This document shows positions 44,040-52,390 of a DNA stretch of 64,000 nucleotides, piece after piece. Numbering within the stretch: the stretch's first letter is position 1; each line of letters starts with the position of its first letter. The notes beneath the pieces were generated by a model, which worked only from the letters and a program-made list of their open reading frames with translations, was not told the origin of the DNA and ran no database searches. Position numbers and translations under genes: made by a program. Source of the DNA: Shewanella mangrovi (GTDB lineage: Bacteria; Pseudomonadota; Gammaproteobacteria; Enterobacterales; Shewanellaceae); contig NZ_JPEO01000005.1 of NCBI RefSeq assembly GCF_000753795.1, positions 62,001 through 126,000 on the forward strand, read 5' to 3'.

Positions 44040-44999
44040 TTACACCATGGCGTGGGTGACTTGGCGGATCTGCTGTTTCAACCAGTTAAGATCTTCATCG
44101 GAGTTATTGGTGCTGGAAATCATCTCCACAGTTTTTGGTGTGGCATAGGCAAACATCTTCTGTGTTTCGGTATCTGAAATGCGGCAGCCGTGGATCATCG
44201 GCACATCGGGCAGCACATCATACACAGCGCGGTACGGCATTAAGCTCAGCGCTTGGTTTTCTTGCAGATAGAGGAACAACGATGACACGCTGCTGATGCA
44301 GATATCAATGTTGAGCGGAATGCCATTGGCATGGCAGTAGTCTTCAAACGGGCAGGTACTGCGAGGGTTGCAGCCAACTTCGGTTTTGATAAACGGATAC
44401 TGGGCAATTTTTTCCAACGTAATTTCGCCCTGCAAAATGGGGTGGTCACTGGCACATACCAGAAACAACTCGGTCAGTGATTTGATGCTTTCCACCTCAA
44501 AATTTTTCTCAACTAAGGCCGTCGCTTCTTGGTGATTGCCACAGCAAACGCCCAACGTAATTTCACCGTCCATAATGGCTTGTAGGGTTGAAGCGTTCCA
44601 CGGACTGAAATTGAGATGGAAATGCTTATTCTCTTGCTTCACTGATTTCATCAGCGCTTTGGGGTAGAGATAGCTGACTAAGCCGGGGATGGCGACCTCA
44701 AACCAGCGTTCATGGCCTTTGTGTTGTTGGCCGATTTGGTTAAAACGCTGGGCGTGTTCCACAATCTCTTTGGCAATTGGATAGATAGATTTAGCGTAAT
44801 CGTTGGGAATTAAACCATATTTTTTGCGTTCAAACAGTTCATTGCCAAATATAGAACGGCAGTTTCTTAAGCATCTACTTATTTTAGATTGAGGTATATT
44901 AAGGATCTTTGAAGCTTGAGTGGCAGATTTGTTTTCGCATAGGTTAACAATGATGAGCAAGCTCATCATGTCCAATTTTTCAAAATCGACATGTTTCAT
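44040..44999 (-). CDS. LysR-family transcriptional regulator
   Basis: 319 residues. The N-terminal winged HTH (about 8-68) has NKSATQASKILNIPQSKISRCLRNCRSIFGNELFERKK. The effector domain is periplasmic-binding-protein-like (about 95-305) and has several Cys (GVCCGNHQEA; VGCNPRSTCPFEDYCHANG) that could be redox- or metal-sensitive. It is divergent from the DUF2726-like gene and the NrfBCD-type cluster, so it probably controls them. Confidence 0.9.
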   Translation of the reverse strand: MKHVDFEKLDMMSLLIIVNLCENKSATQASKILNIPQSKISRCLRNCRSIFGNELFERKKYGLIPNDYAKSIYPIAKEIVEHAQRFNQIGQQHKGHERWFEVAIPGLVSYLYPKALMKSVKQENKHFHLNFSPWNASTLQAIMDGEITLGVCCGNHQEATALVEKNFEVESIKSLTELFLVCASDHPILQGEITLEKIAQYPFIKTEVGCNPRSTCPFEDYCHANGIPLNIDICISSVSSLFLYLQENQALSLMPYRAVYDVLPDVPMIHGCRISDTETQKMFAYATPKTVEMISSTNNSDEDLNWLKQQIRQVTHAMV

Positions 45000-45387
45000 T
45001 GTTAATGTCCGCGCGAAAACATTTATATTTATTTAGCATAATAGAAATTTAAAAAAATAGATAATCTAACTGGATAAAATTTTATATGGGTTTAAACTGT
45101 ATTTTTAATGAATTTTTCTTTGTTATTTCTCAAATTTAAAATTGTTATTTCTTAAAACTGAAAAAGACTCTTCCAGTATTAGAAAATTGACTTAGTCATT
45201 ATTGATTTTGCATTGTATGTTTTATTGAAATTTCAAATTTAATCAACATCTTAGTTTTTAAATCTGCTGCCTCACCCAAACACTAAATGTGATCTTGATC
45301 AAAAAATAAATTGCCACTTCCTTCAATACTCAAGGGGCGATAAAAACATCGCAATTACAAAATAGAAAATGATGGTTGGAGGTAAAT
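45000..45387. promoter_or_regulatory. AT-rich divergent regulatory region before the NrfBCD-type cluster
   Basis: This region of about 390 bases is AT-rich and without an ORF. It must hold the LysR promoter and that of the plus-strand genes. The one clear site is a CRP/FNR-like box at 45289. The plus-strand gene has a strong GGAGGTAAAT ribosome site at its 3' end. Confidence 0.5.
45289..45304 (+). promoter_or_regulatory. CRP/FNR-type binding site
   Basis: TGTGATCTTGATCAAA, within AAATGTGATCTTGATCAAAAAA, matches the left half of the CRP consensus perfectly. It also matches the FNR consensus TTGAT-N4-ATCAA with a single change. It lies about 100 bases before the first gene, as expected for activation by CRP or the FNR homologue EtrA under anaerobic conditions. 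Confidence 0.65.
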
Positions 45388-45855
45388 ATGAGCATCCTAT
45401 CTGTCTATCTAAGCTATGCATTTGTGTACTTTGTTCTATTTCTAGTTGTACCATTTGTCGTAGTTACTTTCGTTCTCACCTGCATTAAGTTTTTCCGTCA
45501 TGAAAACGAAGTTCCGTTACATGCCAGAATTAAAAACCGGCTGTTTGATAATGAAAGTTTAGGCTTTTTCAAATCACTCAAAAGTTTAACTAAAGGCCAG
45601 TATGAAATATGCAGTCACGTACCTTTAGACTCTGTTGTGGAAGTTGAGCGTGATGAAGCCGAGCCACATGGCTACTTGGACTATGTACTCATTGACCAGA
45701 ACTCATCTGAAATCAAGATGATTATCAGTGACTTCAGCGACGTAGATAACGCCAGCGTGCTGCCGTTACTGCGCAAGATGAATATTCGCATCATCGATAT
45801 GAAGCGAGATCATCCGTTTGATACACAACATCTGAGCCAGGCATTAGCTGCCTGA
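45388..45855 (+). CDS. Membrane-anchored DUF2726-like protein
   Basis: 155 residues from the ATG at 45388, after GGAGGTAAAT. One N-terminal membrane segment (about 7-34) precedes a cytoplasmic domain. RLFDNESLGFFKSLKSLTKGQYEICSHVPL and LDYVLIDQNSSEIKMIISDFSD resemble the nuclease-like DUF2726 fold, though the usual Asp/Glu-x-Lys core looks eroded (IISDF). A hairpin with GTTTTC follows the stop, so it is partly separated from nrfB. The function in a respiratory cluster is unknown. Confidence 0.6.
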   Translation: MSILSVYLSYAFVYFVLFLVVPFVVVTFVLTCIKFFRHENEVPLHARIKNRLFDNESLGFFKSLKSLTKGQYEICSHVPLDSVVEVERDEAEPHGYLDYVLIDQNSSEIKMIISDFSDVDNASVLPLLRKMNIRIIDMKRDHPFDTQHLSQALAA

Positions 45856-45867
45856 GTGAGGTCAGTG

Positions 45868-45899
45868 CCGGTGGTACGATTCAGGTGCCACCGGGTTTT
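45868..45899 (+). terminator. Terminator or attenuator before the NrfB-like gene
   Basis: CCGGTGG (45868-45874) pairs with CCACCGG (45888-45894), followed by GTTTTC. It lies 12 bases after the upstream stop and could reduce read-through from the DUF2726-like gene into nrfB-nrfC-nrfD. Confidence 0.6.
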
Positions 45900-45922
45900 C
45901 AACATCTATCTGGGGACACAAC

Positions 45923-46408
45923 ATGTCCAGGAATACTTGGCGCACAGTGCTCGGTGCCGCCACATTGGTATGCCTGATGAGTTTCAGCCCTGCCAATGCA
46001 GATAATTCCGCCGCACCGAACATTAATCAAGATCCCTGCCTCAAATGCCACAAGCGCAATGGCACTATGCAGGGAGTCCATGGCAACGAACAGCTGCAGT
46101 TGAGCTGTAGTAATTGTCACGGCGAAAAAGGTATCCATCCACGTAAACCCAATGACATTATGGTGTTTACCACCGATATAACACTGCCGCCGCTGGAGGC
46201 GAATCAACGCTGTTGGCAGTGTCACGATGCCACCACCCTAGGCGAACAAGCATGGTTCCATAACATGCACGCGAACAAGTTGTACTGCTGGTCTTGTCAC
46301 CAGTTGCATCCGCAGGATGATCCTGCTTTGCAACCGCCATCCAGTCAGGTTTGTCGTCGCTGTCACGCTGAGCAGTCACAAGCGCTGCAGGAGGTGGATC
46401 ATGGATAA
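45923..46408 (+). CDS. Pentaheme c-type cytochrome, NrfB-like
   Basis: 161 residues with a signal peptide (about 1-26, ending ANA-D) and five CxxCH haem motifs: CLKCH, CSNCH, CWQCH, CWSCH and CRRCH. Size and haem number match NrfB, the periplasmic electron carrier between NrfCD and nitrite reductase in enterobacteria. It overlaps the ferredoxin gene by 8 bases. Its natural acceptor here is open because no NrfA is encoded in the window. Confidence 0.85.
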   Translation: MSRNTWRTVLGAATLVCLMSFSPANADNSAAPNINQDPCLKCHKRNGTMQGVHGNEQLQLSCSNCHGEKGIHPRKPNDIMVFTTDITLPPLEANQRCWQCHDATTLGEQAWFHNMHANKLYCWSCHQLHPQDDPALQPPSSQVCRRCHAEQSQALQEVDHG

Positions 46409-47078
46409 TGTCAGACGCCAATTTATTAAAGGAGGCACAGCGCTGGTGGCCGCGACATCACTGTATTTGCTGCATGACGCTGGCGCCGAAGATACGCCAC
46501 AGGGCAAGGTTCGTTATGCCCTCCTACACGACGAAACAAAATGCATTGGCTGCAATGCCTGTGCTGAAGCTTGCCGACATACCAATCAGGTGCCAGAAGG
46601 CGTGGCCAGACTGCGGATTGAACGCAGCGGCCCATATGGCGAATTTCCTGAGCAGTATTATCGCTTCAGCCGTGTGTCTTGCCAGCAATGTGAGCAGGCA
46701 CCTTGTGTCAACGTTTGCCCAACTGGCGCCGCTTACATTGATGACAAAACCGGGATTGTCTCGGTCAACAGCTGGAAGTGTGTTGGCTGCCAATACTGTA
46801 TTGCGGCTTGTCCGTACCATATTCGCTTTATCAATCCGCTCACCCATTCCGCTGATAAATGCGACTTCTGCAAAGAAACCAATCTACGCGACGGCAAACA
46901 GCCTGCGTGTGTTGAGGCGTGTCCGACTGGCGCGCTGATGTTTGGTGATTTGGAAGATCCGCACAGCAACATAGTGGCGGCGCTGAATACACAGCCGGTA
47001 TATCGCACTAAAGAGGATTTAGGTACGCATCCAAAACTGTTTCGTATTCGTGCCAAAGCGGGAGGGATAACATTATGA
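46401..47078 (+). CDS. Periplasmic 4Fe-4S ferredoxin, NrfC-like
   Basis: 225 residues from the ATG at 46401, which follows GGAGGTGGATC. A twin-arginine signal (RRQFIKGG) begins the protein. Four cysteine clusters (CIGCNACAEAC, CQQCEQAPCVNVC, CVGCQYCIAAC, CDFC...CVEAC) hold four 4Fe-4S centres, as in NrfC/DmsB/PsrB. It would take electrons from the NrfD quinol dehydrogenase and pass them to the pentaheme cytochrome. A SirC-like assignment (sulfite respiration) is an alternative. Confidence 0.88.
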   Translation: MDNVRRQFIKGGTALVAATSLYLLHDAGAEDTPQGKVRYALLHDETKCIGCNACAEACRHTNQVPEGVARLRIERSGPYGEFPEQYYRFSRVSCQQCEQAPCVNVCPTGAAYIDDKTGIVSVNSWKCVGCQYCIAACPYHIRFINPLTHSADKCDFCKETNLRDGKQPACVEACPTGALMFGDLEDPHSNIVAALNTQPVYRTKEDLGTHPKLFRIRAKAGGITL

Positions 47079-48016
47079 GTGCCTTTCATAGCGAATATCT
47101 GGTGTGGCATTGGCCCATCGCCTTCTATCTGTTCCTTGCGGGCGTCTCTGCCGGCGCGATGTTTTTTGCGGTACTGCTAAAACATCTGTGCGTTAAAGAG
47201 GCACCGCATCTCTCGGGTTATATTCGAGCCGCCTGTCTTATCGCGCCAGTGACGGTCATGGCGGGGCTAGGCATTTTGGTGACCGATTTAACCAAGCCGT
47301 TGCAGTTTTGGAAAATTCTGCTGTTTTACAACCCAACCTCAGTGATGTCGGTCGGGGTGATGATTTTGCTGGTGTACACAGTGCTGATGTTTATGTGGAT
47401 TGCACTGGTGATGCGCCCTTACATCGATGAATGGAGTGAACTGCATCTGCCGTGGTTGCAGCATATTACTGCTTGGCTGAGCCGTGTAGAGCCAACGCTA
47501 ACTGGCATTTTAGTCATTCTGTCATTGTCACTGGGAGCCTACACCGGCTTTCTACTGTCGGCGTTGCCGGGCTATCCGATGCTGAATAATCCGGTATTGC
47601 CCATCCTGTTCCTGTTATCCGGTTTAAGCTCAGGCGCGGCATCATCTTTGCTGGGCGGCGTATTGCTGCACGGCAATCCTGATAGCCGCGAGGTGAAGTT
47701 TATCCATAAGATCGAAATCCCACTGATTTTGGTCGAAATTGTGGTGATCTTTACCTTCTTCATGGGCTTAGTGCTCACCGGCGGACAAAGCAAAATTGCC
47801 GCCATGAACGCCCTTGGTTTCGGCTTCTGGGGGGCGGTGTTCTGGTTCGGTATTTTGGTGATCGGTCTATCGGTGCCGCTGGCGATGAACCTATTTATGA
47901 CCGCCACCGCCAAACGGCGCTGGGCTTATGTGGCCGCCACTGCGAGTTGCAGTTTATTAGGCGTGCTGATGTTACGACACTTTATTCTTTACACAGGGCA
48001 GTTGACCATTGCGTAA
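47075..48016 (+). CDS. NrfD/PsrC-family membrane quinol dehydrogenase
   Basis: 313 residues with eight membrane segments. HWPIAFYLFLAGVSAGAMFFAVLLK, at the start, is the NrfD-family hallmark. It oxidises menaquinol in the inner membrane and feeds NrfC. It overlaps nrfC by 4 bases and a strong terminator follows. The operon nrfB-nrfC-nrfD is complete except for a terminal reductase. Confidence 0.9.
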   Translation: MSAFHSEYLVWHWPIAFYLFLAGVSAGAMFFAVLLKHLCVKEAPHLSGYIRAACLIAPVTVMAGLGILVTDLTKPLQFWKILLFYNPTSVMSVGVMILLVYTVLMFMWIALVMRPYIDEWSELHLPWLQHITAWLSRVEPTLTGILVILSLSLGAYTGFLLSALPGYPMLNNPVLPILFLLSGLSSGAASSLLGGVLLHGNPDSREVKFIHKIEIPLILVEIVVIFTFFMGLVLTGGQSKIAAMNALGFGFWGAVFWFGILVIGLSVPLAMNLFMTATAKRRWAYVAATASCSLLGVLMLRHFILYTGQLTIA

Positions 48017-48149
48017 CCGCGCGTTGTCGGCTGCCGCAGCGGATTGCAGCCCAGACAGACAGGTCTGCCGCTTGCGACAAGGAGGTGACTGGGCAGGATG
48101 CCACTATTTGTCATTTTTTGACCCCTTTGACCCGAACCTCCACGGGTTT

Positions 48150-48179
48150 AGCCACCGACGAGCACTCAGGTGGCTTTTT
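48150..48179 (+). terminator. Intrinsic terminator after the NrfBCD-type operon
   Basis: AGCCACC (48150-48156) pairs with GGTGGCT (48169-48175), followed by TTTT. It lies between the NrfD-like gene and the convergent MarR gene. Confidence 0.85.
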
Positions 48180-48206
48180 GTTGCCTGATGCTCGTTAATT
48201 CATAGC

Positions 48207-48662
48207 CTATTTGGAAAAGCGTGTGTTGTTAGCTGCTAAATTCTGCTGCATCTGCCCCAATACTTTACGAAAGATCGTGGCATCTGCTTCATTGATGCCA
48301 GCCCATGCAGGGATCCAAATTTCGAGTACAGTCGCATCAATATTATCCAGAATATCCCGAGCCTTTTCGGTCACGTACAGACGTCGGACGCGTTGATCAT
48401 TATCGGGTTTTCGTCTTTCAACGAGTCCCTGTTTTTCGAGTGAGTCGACAATTCGACTAATTCTAATGGGTTGCATCGATAAACGTTCAGCAAGATCAAA
48501 CTGGCGAATACCTGGACACATTTCCACGCGCTTGACTACCAATGCTTGGGCGATGCTTAGTCCCGCTACTTTCTCATGTGTTTGGAAGGTCAAATTTAAC
48601 ATTCGTAAAATATCTGCCATCAGATAACCACTTACTTCTTGTTCCATCTCAATTTGCCCCAT
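48207..48662 (-). CDS. MarR-family transcriptional regulator
   Basis: 151 residues. The winged helix (about 45-110) has LAERLSMQPIRISRIVDSLEKQGLVERRKPDNDQRVRRLYVTEKA, the usual MarR DNA-binding and wing block. It is divergent from dmsE over 760 bases and could regulate it, though that is position only. The effector is unknown. Confidence 0.88.
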   Translation of the reverse strand: MGQIEMEQEVSGYLMADILRMLNLTFQTHEKVAGLSIAQALVVKRVEMCPGIRQFDLAERLSMQPIRISRIVDSLEKQGLVERRKPDNDQRVRRLYVTEKARDILDNIDATVLEIWIPAWAGINEADATIFRKVLGQMQQNLAANNTRFSK

Positions 48663-49424
48663 TAAAACAAGATTTGAATCAATGCTAATTTAGCGGATAT
48701 ACGAGATGAACGCCTCGATCTCCGTTGCATAATTAAACTTTTTTGAGTTGGTATTTTGCGGAATTTACTTAATTTTACCAGTGATAATCGAGCGGCTGTT
48801 TATTCTGAATTCATTGCCTTATATGACATTAAATATCTGATTTGTTCAAAGTCACAAATTTTAACGTGTCAAGTTTGAATATTTGCACATAATAAGGTTG
48901 AGGAATCATAGGTTTTTATTTATTCCGCATGGAGTTCTGTATTTTTTAATGAGGCTATATTTATAACTGTTTGTTATGGTGAATATTTTTGTGGCGTTAG
49001 AAACTTAAGAGTGATTTTTAGCTTTATGGTTAAATATTGACAGCTGATAATATATGTCCATTAGAAATAATTTATTGAAGTATATAAAATAAATTTTTCT
49101 ATTTGATATTTTTTATTTGTGATCTAGATAAAGTGATTTTTACTATGTGGAATACACTCATAATGTAATACTTAATTAGTTTGATTTAAAAAATAGATAG
49201 TGAATTTTCCATATCTATATGATTTAAATGGATTATTTTAATTTCCTAAAAGTTTGAAAATTTGTTTTGTATCACAATTTTAAGCTATTTCCCCATTTAG
49301 ATCATAAACCGTTATTAGCGATAAAAAACAATTCGTAACTTATGTAACAATAATTTCGGAACTAAATTAAATCGGATTTGAAAAGTTCTAAATTATTTAA
49401 ATAAAAATAAACGCTAAAGGTGTA
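48663..49424. promoter_or_regulatory. Long AT-rich region upstream of the dms operon
   Basis: 762 bases, strongly AT-rich, with no credible ORF on either strand. It separates the MarR gene from dmsE and should carry the dms promoter. Besides the CRP-like box at 49118, TTTAGATCATAAA near 49296 is a weaker FNR/NarP-like half site. The length is unusual for this compact chromosome and leaves room for several regulator sites or an unannotated small RNA. Confidence 0.5.
49118..49133 (+). promoter_or_regulatory. CRP-like site upstream of dmsE
   Basis: TGTGATCTAGATAAAG matches TGTGATCTAGATCACA over the left half and centre, with the right half partly lost. In Shewanella, DMSO-reductase genes are known to depend on CRP. 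The distance to dmsE (about 300 bases) means a long leader or a further site nearer the gene. Confidence 0.5.
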
Positions 49425-50375
49425 ATGATGTCCCGTTTTGTTTATATAGCAATCCTGGGGATAGGGGGCTTTTTGTCTTCAATTTACCCAGTCATCGCAA
49501 CACCGTGGGACGATTTGAGTAGTGAGCAATTAGAACAGCAACTTCAGACAAAATTTACCGAAGGTAATTATTCGTCTAAAGGCGCTGACACTTGTCTGAT
49601 GTGTCACAAAAAAGATGCAAAAGTCATGGCGCTATTCGACTCGGTTCACGGCAGTTTAAATTCCAGTAAATCTCCAATGGCAGGTCTGCAATGCGAAGCT
49701 TGTCATGGTCCTCTCGGGCAGCACAATCGAGGTGGCAAAGAACCCATGATTGACTTTGGTCACGACAGCAAGCTGTCGGCAGAAAGTCAAAACAGTGTTT
49801 GTTTGGGGTGTCACCAGCAAGGTAAAACTCAGGATTGGCATAGCAGCATGCACAATCTAGAGCAGGTGAAATGCGTTGCTTGTCATCAGATCCATAGTGC
49901 CGAGGATCCCGCGTTAAACCCTCGCAAAGTGAACACTGTTTGCAGCGAATGTCATCGCCAACAACAGGCCGACATGCACAAGCGTTCAGCGCATCCGTTA
50001 CTGGACAATCAAATGAGCTGCATTAATTGTCATAACCCTCATGGCTCAAGTAGCCCGAATGCACTAACGCAAGCTACCGCCAACGATACCTGTTTCCAGT
50101 GTCATGCCGATAAACGTGGCCCCTTCCTGTGGGAGCATGCACCAGTAACTGAGGACTGCAGTATTTGTCACGATGCGCATGGCAGTGTTAATGAGCATCT
50201 GCTTAAGCAAAAGGCGCCTCAATTGTGTCAGCAATGTCACGTTGATGATGGTCATGCGAGTCGGGTTGTTGCCGAGCCGGGTGTTGACGCCTTTGGTGGC
50301 GGCCGTAGCTGCCTTAACTGTCACAGCCAGATCCATGGGTCAAATCACCCAGCTGGCAGTAACTTCAGTCGCTGA
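49425..50375 (+). CDS. dmsE: Decaheme periplasmic cytochrome c, DmsE/MtrA family
   Basis: 316 residues with an N-terminal signal sequence (about 1-25) and ten CxxCH motifs in order: CLMCH, CEACH, CLGCH, CVACH, CSECH, CINCH, CFQCH, CSICH, CQQCH, CLNCH. That is the MtrA/DmsE length and haem count. It carries electrons across the periplasm and into the DmsF barrel. First gene of dmsE-dmsF-dmsA-dmsB-dmsG-dmsH. Confidence 0.94.
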   Translation: MMSRFVYIAILGIGGFLSSIYPVIATPWDDLSSEQLEQQLQTKFTEGNYSSKGADTCLMCHKKDAKVMALFDSVHGSLNSSKSPMAGLQCEACHGPLGQHNRGGKEPMIDFGHDSKLSAESQNSVCLGCHQQGKTQDWHSSMHNLEQVKCVACHQIHSAEDPALNPRKVNTVCSECHRQQQADMHKRSAHPLLDNQMSCINCHNPHGSSSPNALTQATANDTCFQCHADKRGPFLWEHAPVTEDCSICHDAHGSVNEHLLKQKAPQLCQQCHVDDGHASRVVAEPGVDAFGGGRSCLNCHSQIHGSNHPAGSNFSR

Positions 50376-50389
50376 TAAGGAGGAATCAC

Positions 50390-52372
50390 ATGTCAATGAA
50401 ACTTAACCTTATCACGCTGGCACTGTTAGCCGCCTCCGGGCAAGTGATTGCTGCTGATTTTGGTGTTGCGCAAGCGAACTTAGCCAACGTAGCGACTGAA
50501 AATTATCAGTGTCAACGTTGTGATACCACCAAAGGTTTAGCCGGTGAATTCGGTGCGGCGATTGGCTGGAATGATAGTGATGATATTCGCAGCGGCAACC
50601 ATTTTGGTAAGGACGATGCGGGTTGGCTTGGCGCGGTCAGCGGTGAGTTAACTTATCGCAATGACGGTGGTTATCACGCCGCGATAACAGCACATGACTT
50701 AGGCTTAGATAACAGTGCGGCGAGTTTGCTGGCCGAAAAGGCGGGAGTGTACCGCTTTAGCGCTGACTATCAGTTACTCACTCACTACCAACAACGCGGC
50801 AACTCACCGATTTGGTATAGCAATGATGTGTTGCAGCCGTCTGAGACGGCGATGCGTTCACCGGAATTGTTTATTGAACGTGAAAAAGTGGGAGCAGGGT
50901 TGACCTTGTTCTTGGGTGACTATCAAGCGTTTGTTCAATTCGCCCATCAAAGTCGCATCGGCAACAAGGCCGCCAGCTTAATTGCTGCCAACGGTGTGAT
51001 CAATTTTGCTCAGCCAATCGATGACAGTACCGATACCTTAGCCGCAGGCTTAACAGCGGACGGAACGAATTGGTTTAGTCGTTTGCAGTATAATGGAAGC
51101 TTTTTCCGTAATAATATTAATAACTTGTCATTACCTTATCGGGAAGATATCTACGCGGCAACGCCTGATAATGACGCCCACCAAGTCCTATTGGATGGCC
51201 AATATCTCTTTGGTCGCACTGTGGTAAATAGCCATATTGCCGCGGGACGCTTGATCCAAGACGCCGATCTGATTGCGATGGACGGTAATCCACTGCAGAA
51301 CTGGAACGGTGAGGTAGAGACGCGTGACGCTCGGCTCAACTTCAGCAGCTTGATCAATGCTCGTTGGCGAGTAAATGGCAGCTTTACCTACAGTGACCGC
51401 GACAACCAAGGAGCCGTTGCTGATTTTGCACAGTTAGAGTGGGATAACGCCAATGGTGCTTTTCGTGCCAATGTGCCACTAGATATCAGTCGCGAAACCT
51501 TTGCGCTGCAATCCAATTATCGCTTCAGCAGTCAGTGGCGTCTAAGCGGTAAATATCAGCACAAACGTACTGAACGCAACTACCTTGAGCGTGAACAAAA
51601 CAACGAAGATCAATTGTGGGCTCGGCTCAATATCAAGCCGCTAACCTCAATGACCTTCGGTATCAAGGCGTTGTATGAAACGCGTGACGGCTCGCAGTAT
51701 GACGCCTCGCGGATCTTGTCTCCTGATGAAAATCCGTTGCTACGTAAATACTACCTTGCTGATCGCGAGCGCTATGGCGCGGAACTGAGCTTTAATCATG
51801 TGCCATTGTCTTGGTTATCTGTGGATATTACTGCTGCATACGCCAAAGACGATTATCAACACACAGATATCGGACTGTCTGCATCAGAAGACTACCGTTA
51901 CAGCGCTAACATCGGACTCAATCCCTCTGATGCCATGCATCTTTATGCAATGGCCAGTCAACAGTGGATCAATTCTGATATGGCCGGTTCCAGCAACTTT
52001 AGCGTGGCGAACTGGTTTGGCAGTACCGAGGACCGCTTCATCAACCTAGGTATTGGCGCCAGCTACCGTTGGTCGCCAGCACTGAGTCTGGGGGCTGACT
52101 ATCAATTTGCCAATTCAGAAAGCAATACCGCCATTGATCGCAATGACTATGGCGATTACTACGACTACGAACACAGCCTTGAGCTTTATAGCCGCTATGC
52201 CGTGAGCGAGCGATTAGGGCTGAAGTTAAGTTATCGCTACGAGCGCTACTACGACACGGATGACGCTCAAGTGGCTGTGGATGCCATCTCAGGCCTAACC
52301 ACCCTAGGCAAACTTGATCATAACTATAACGCACACCTGCTGATGTTGAGTGTCAGCTACAAGCTGCCCTAA
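50390..52372 (+). CDS. dmsF: MtrB/PioB-family outer-membrane barrel, DmsF
   Basis: 660 residues; the ATG at 50390 follows AAGGAGGAATCAC. Signal peptide to about residue 23 (VIAAD), then the N-terminal CxxC pair (CQRC) that MtrB-type proteins carry. The rest alternates short strands typical of a large beta-barrel and ends in an aromatic strand (LLMLSVSYKLP). It sheathes DmsE so that electrons cross the outer membrane. It starts 14 bases after dmsE. Confidence 0.93.
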   Translation: MSMKLNLITLALLAASGQVIAADFGVAQANLANVATENYQCQRCDTTKGLAGEFGAAIGWNDSDDIRSGNHFGKDDAGWLGAVSGELTYRNDGGYHAAITAHDLGLDNSAASLLAEKAGVYRFSADYQLLTHYQQRGNSPIWYSNDVLQPSETAMRSPELFIEREKVGAGLTLFLGDYQAFVQFAHQSRIGNKAASLIAANGVINFAQPIDDSTDTLAAGLTADGTNWFSRLQYNGSFFRNNINNLSLPYREDIYAATPDNDAHQVLLDGQYLFGRTVVNSHIAAGRLIQDADLIAMDGNPLQNWNGEVETRDARLNFSSLINARWRVNGSFTYSDRDNQGAVADFAQLEWDNANGAFRANVPLDISRETFALQSNYRFSSQWRLSGKYQHKRTERNYLEREQNNEDQLWARLNIKPLTSMTFGIKALYETRDGSQYDASRILSPDENPLLRKYYLADRERYGAELSFNHVPLSWLSVDITAAYAKDDYQHTDIGLSASEDYRYSANIGLNPSDAMHLYAMASQQWINSDMAGSSNFSVANWFGSTEDRFINLGIGASYRWSPALSLGADYQFANSESNTAIDRNDYGDYYDYEHSLELYSRYAVSERLGLKLSYRYERYYDTDDAQVAVDAISGLTTLGKLDHNYNAHLLMLSVSYKLP

Positions 52373-52390
52373 GTAAGAGGTTTTAAGCAA

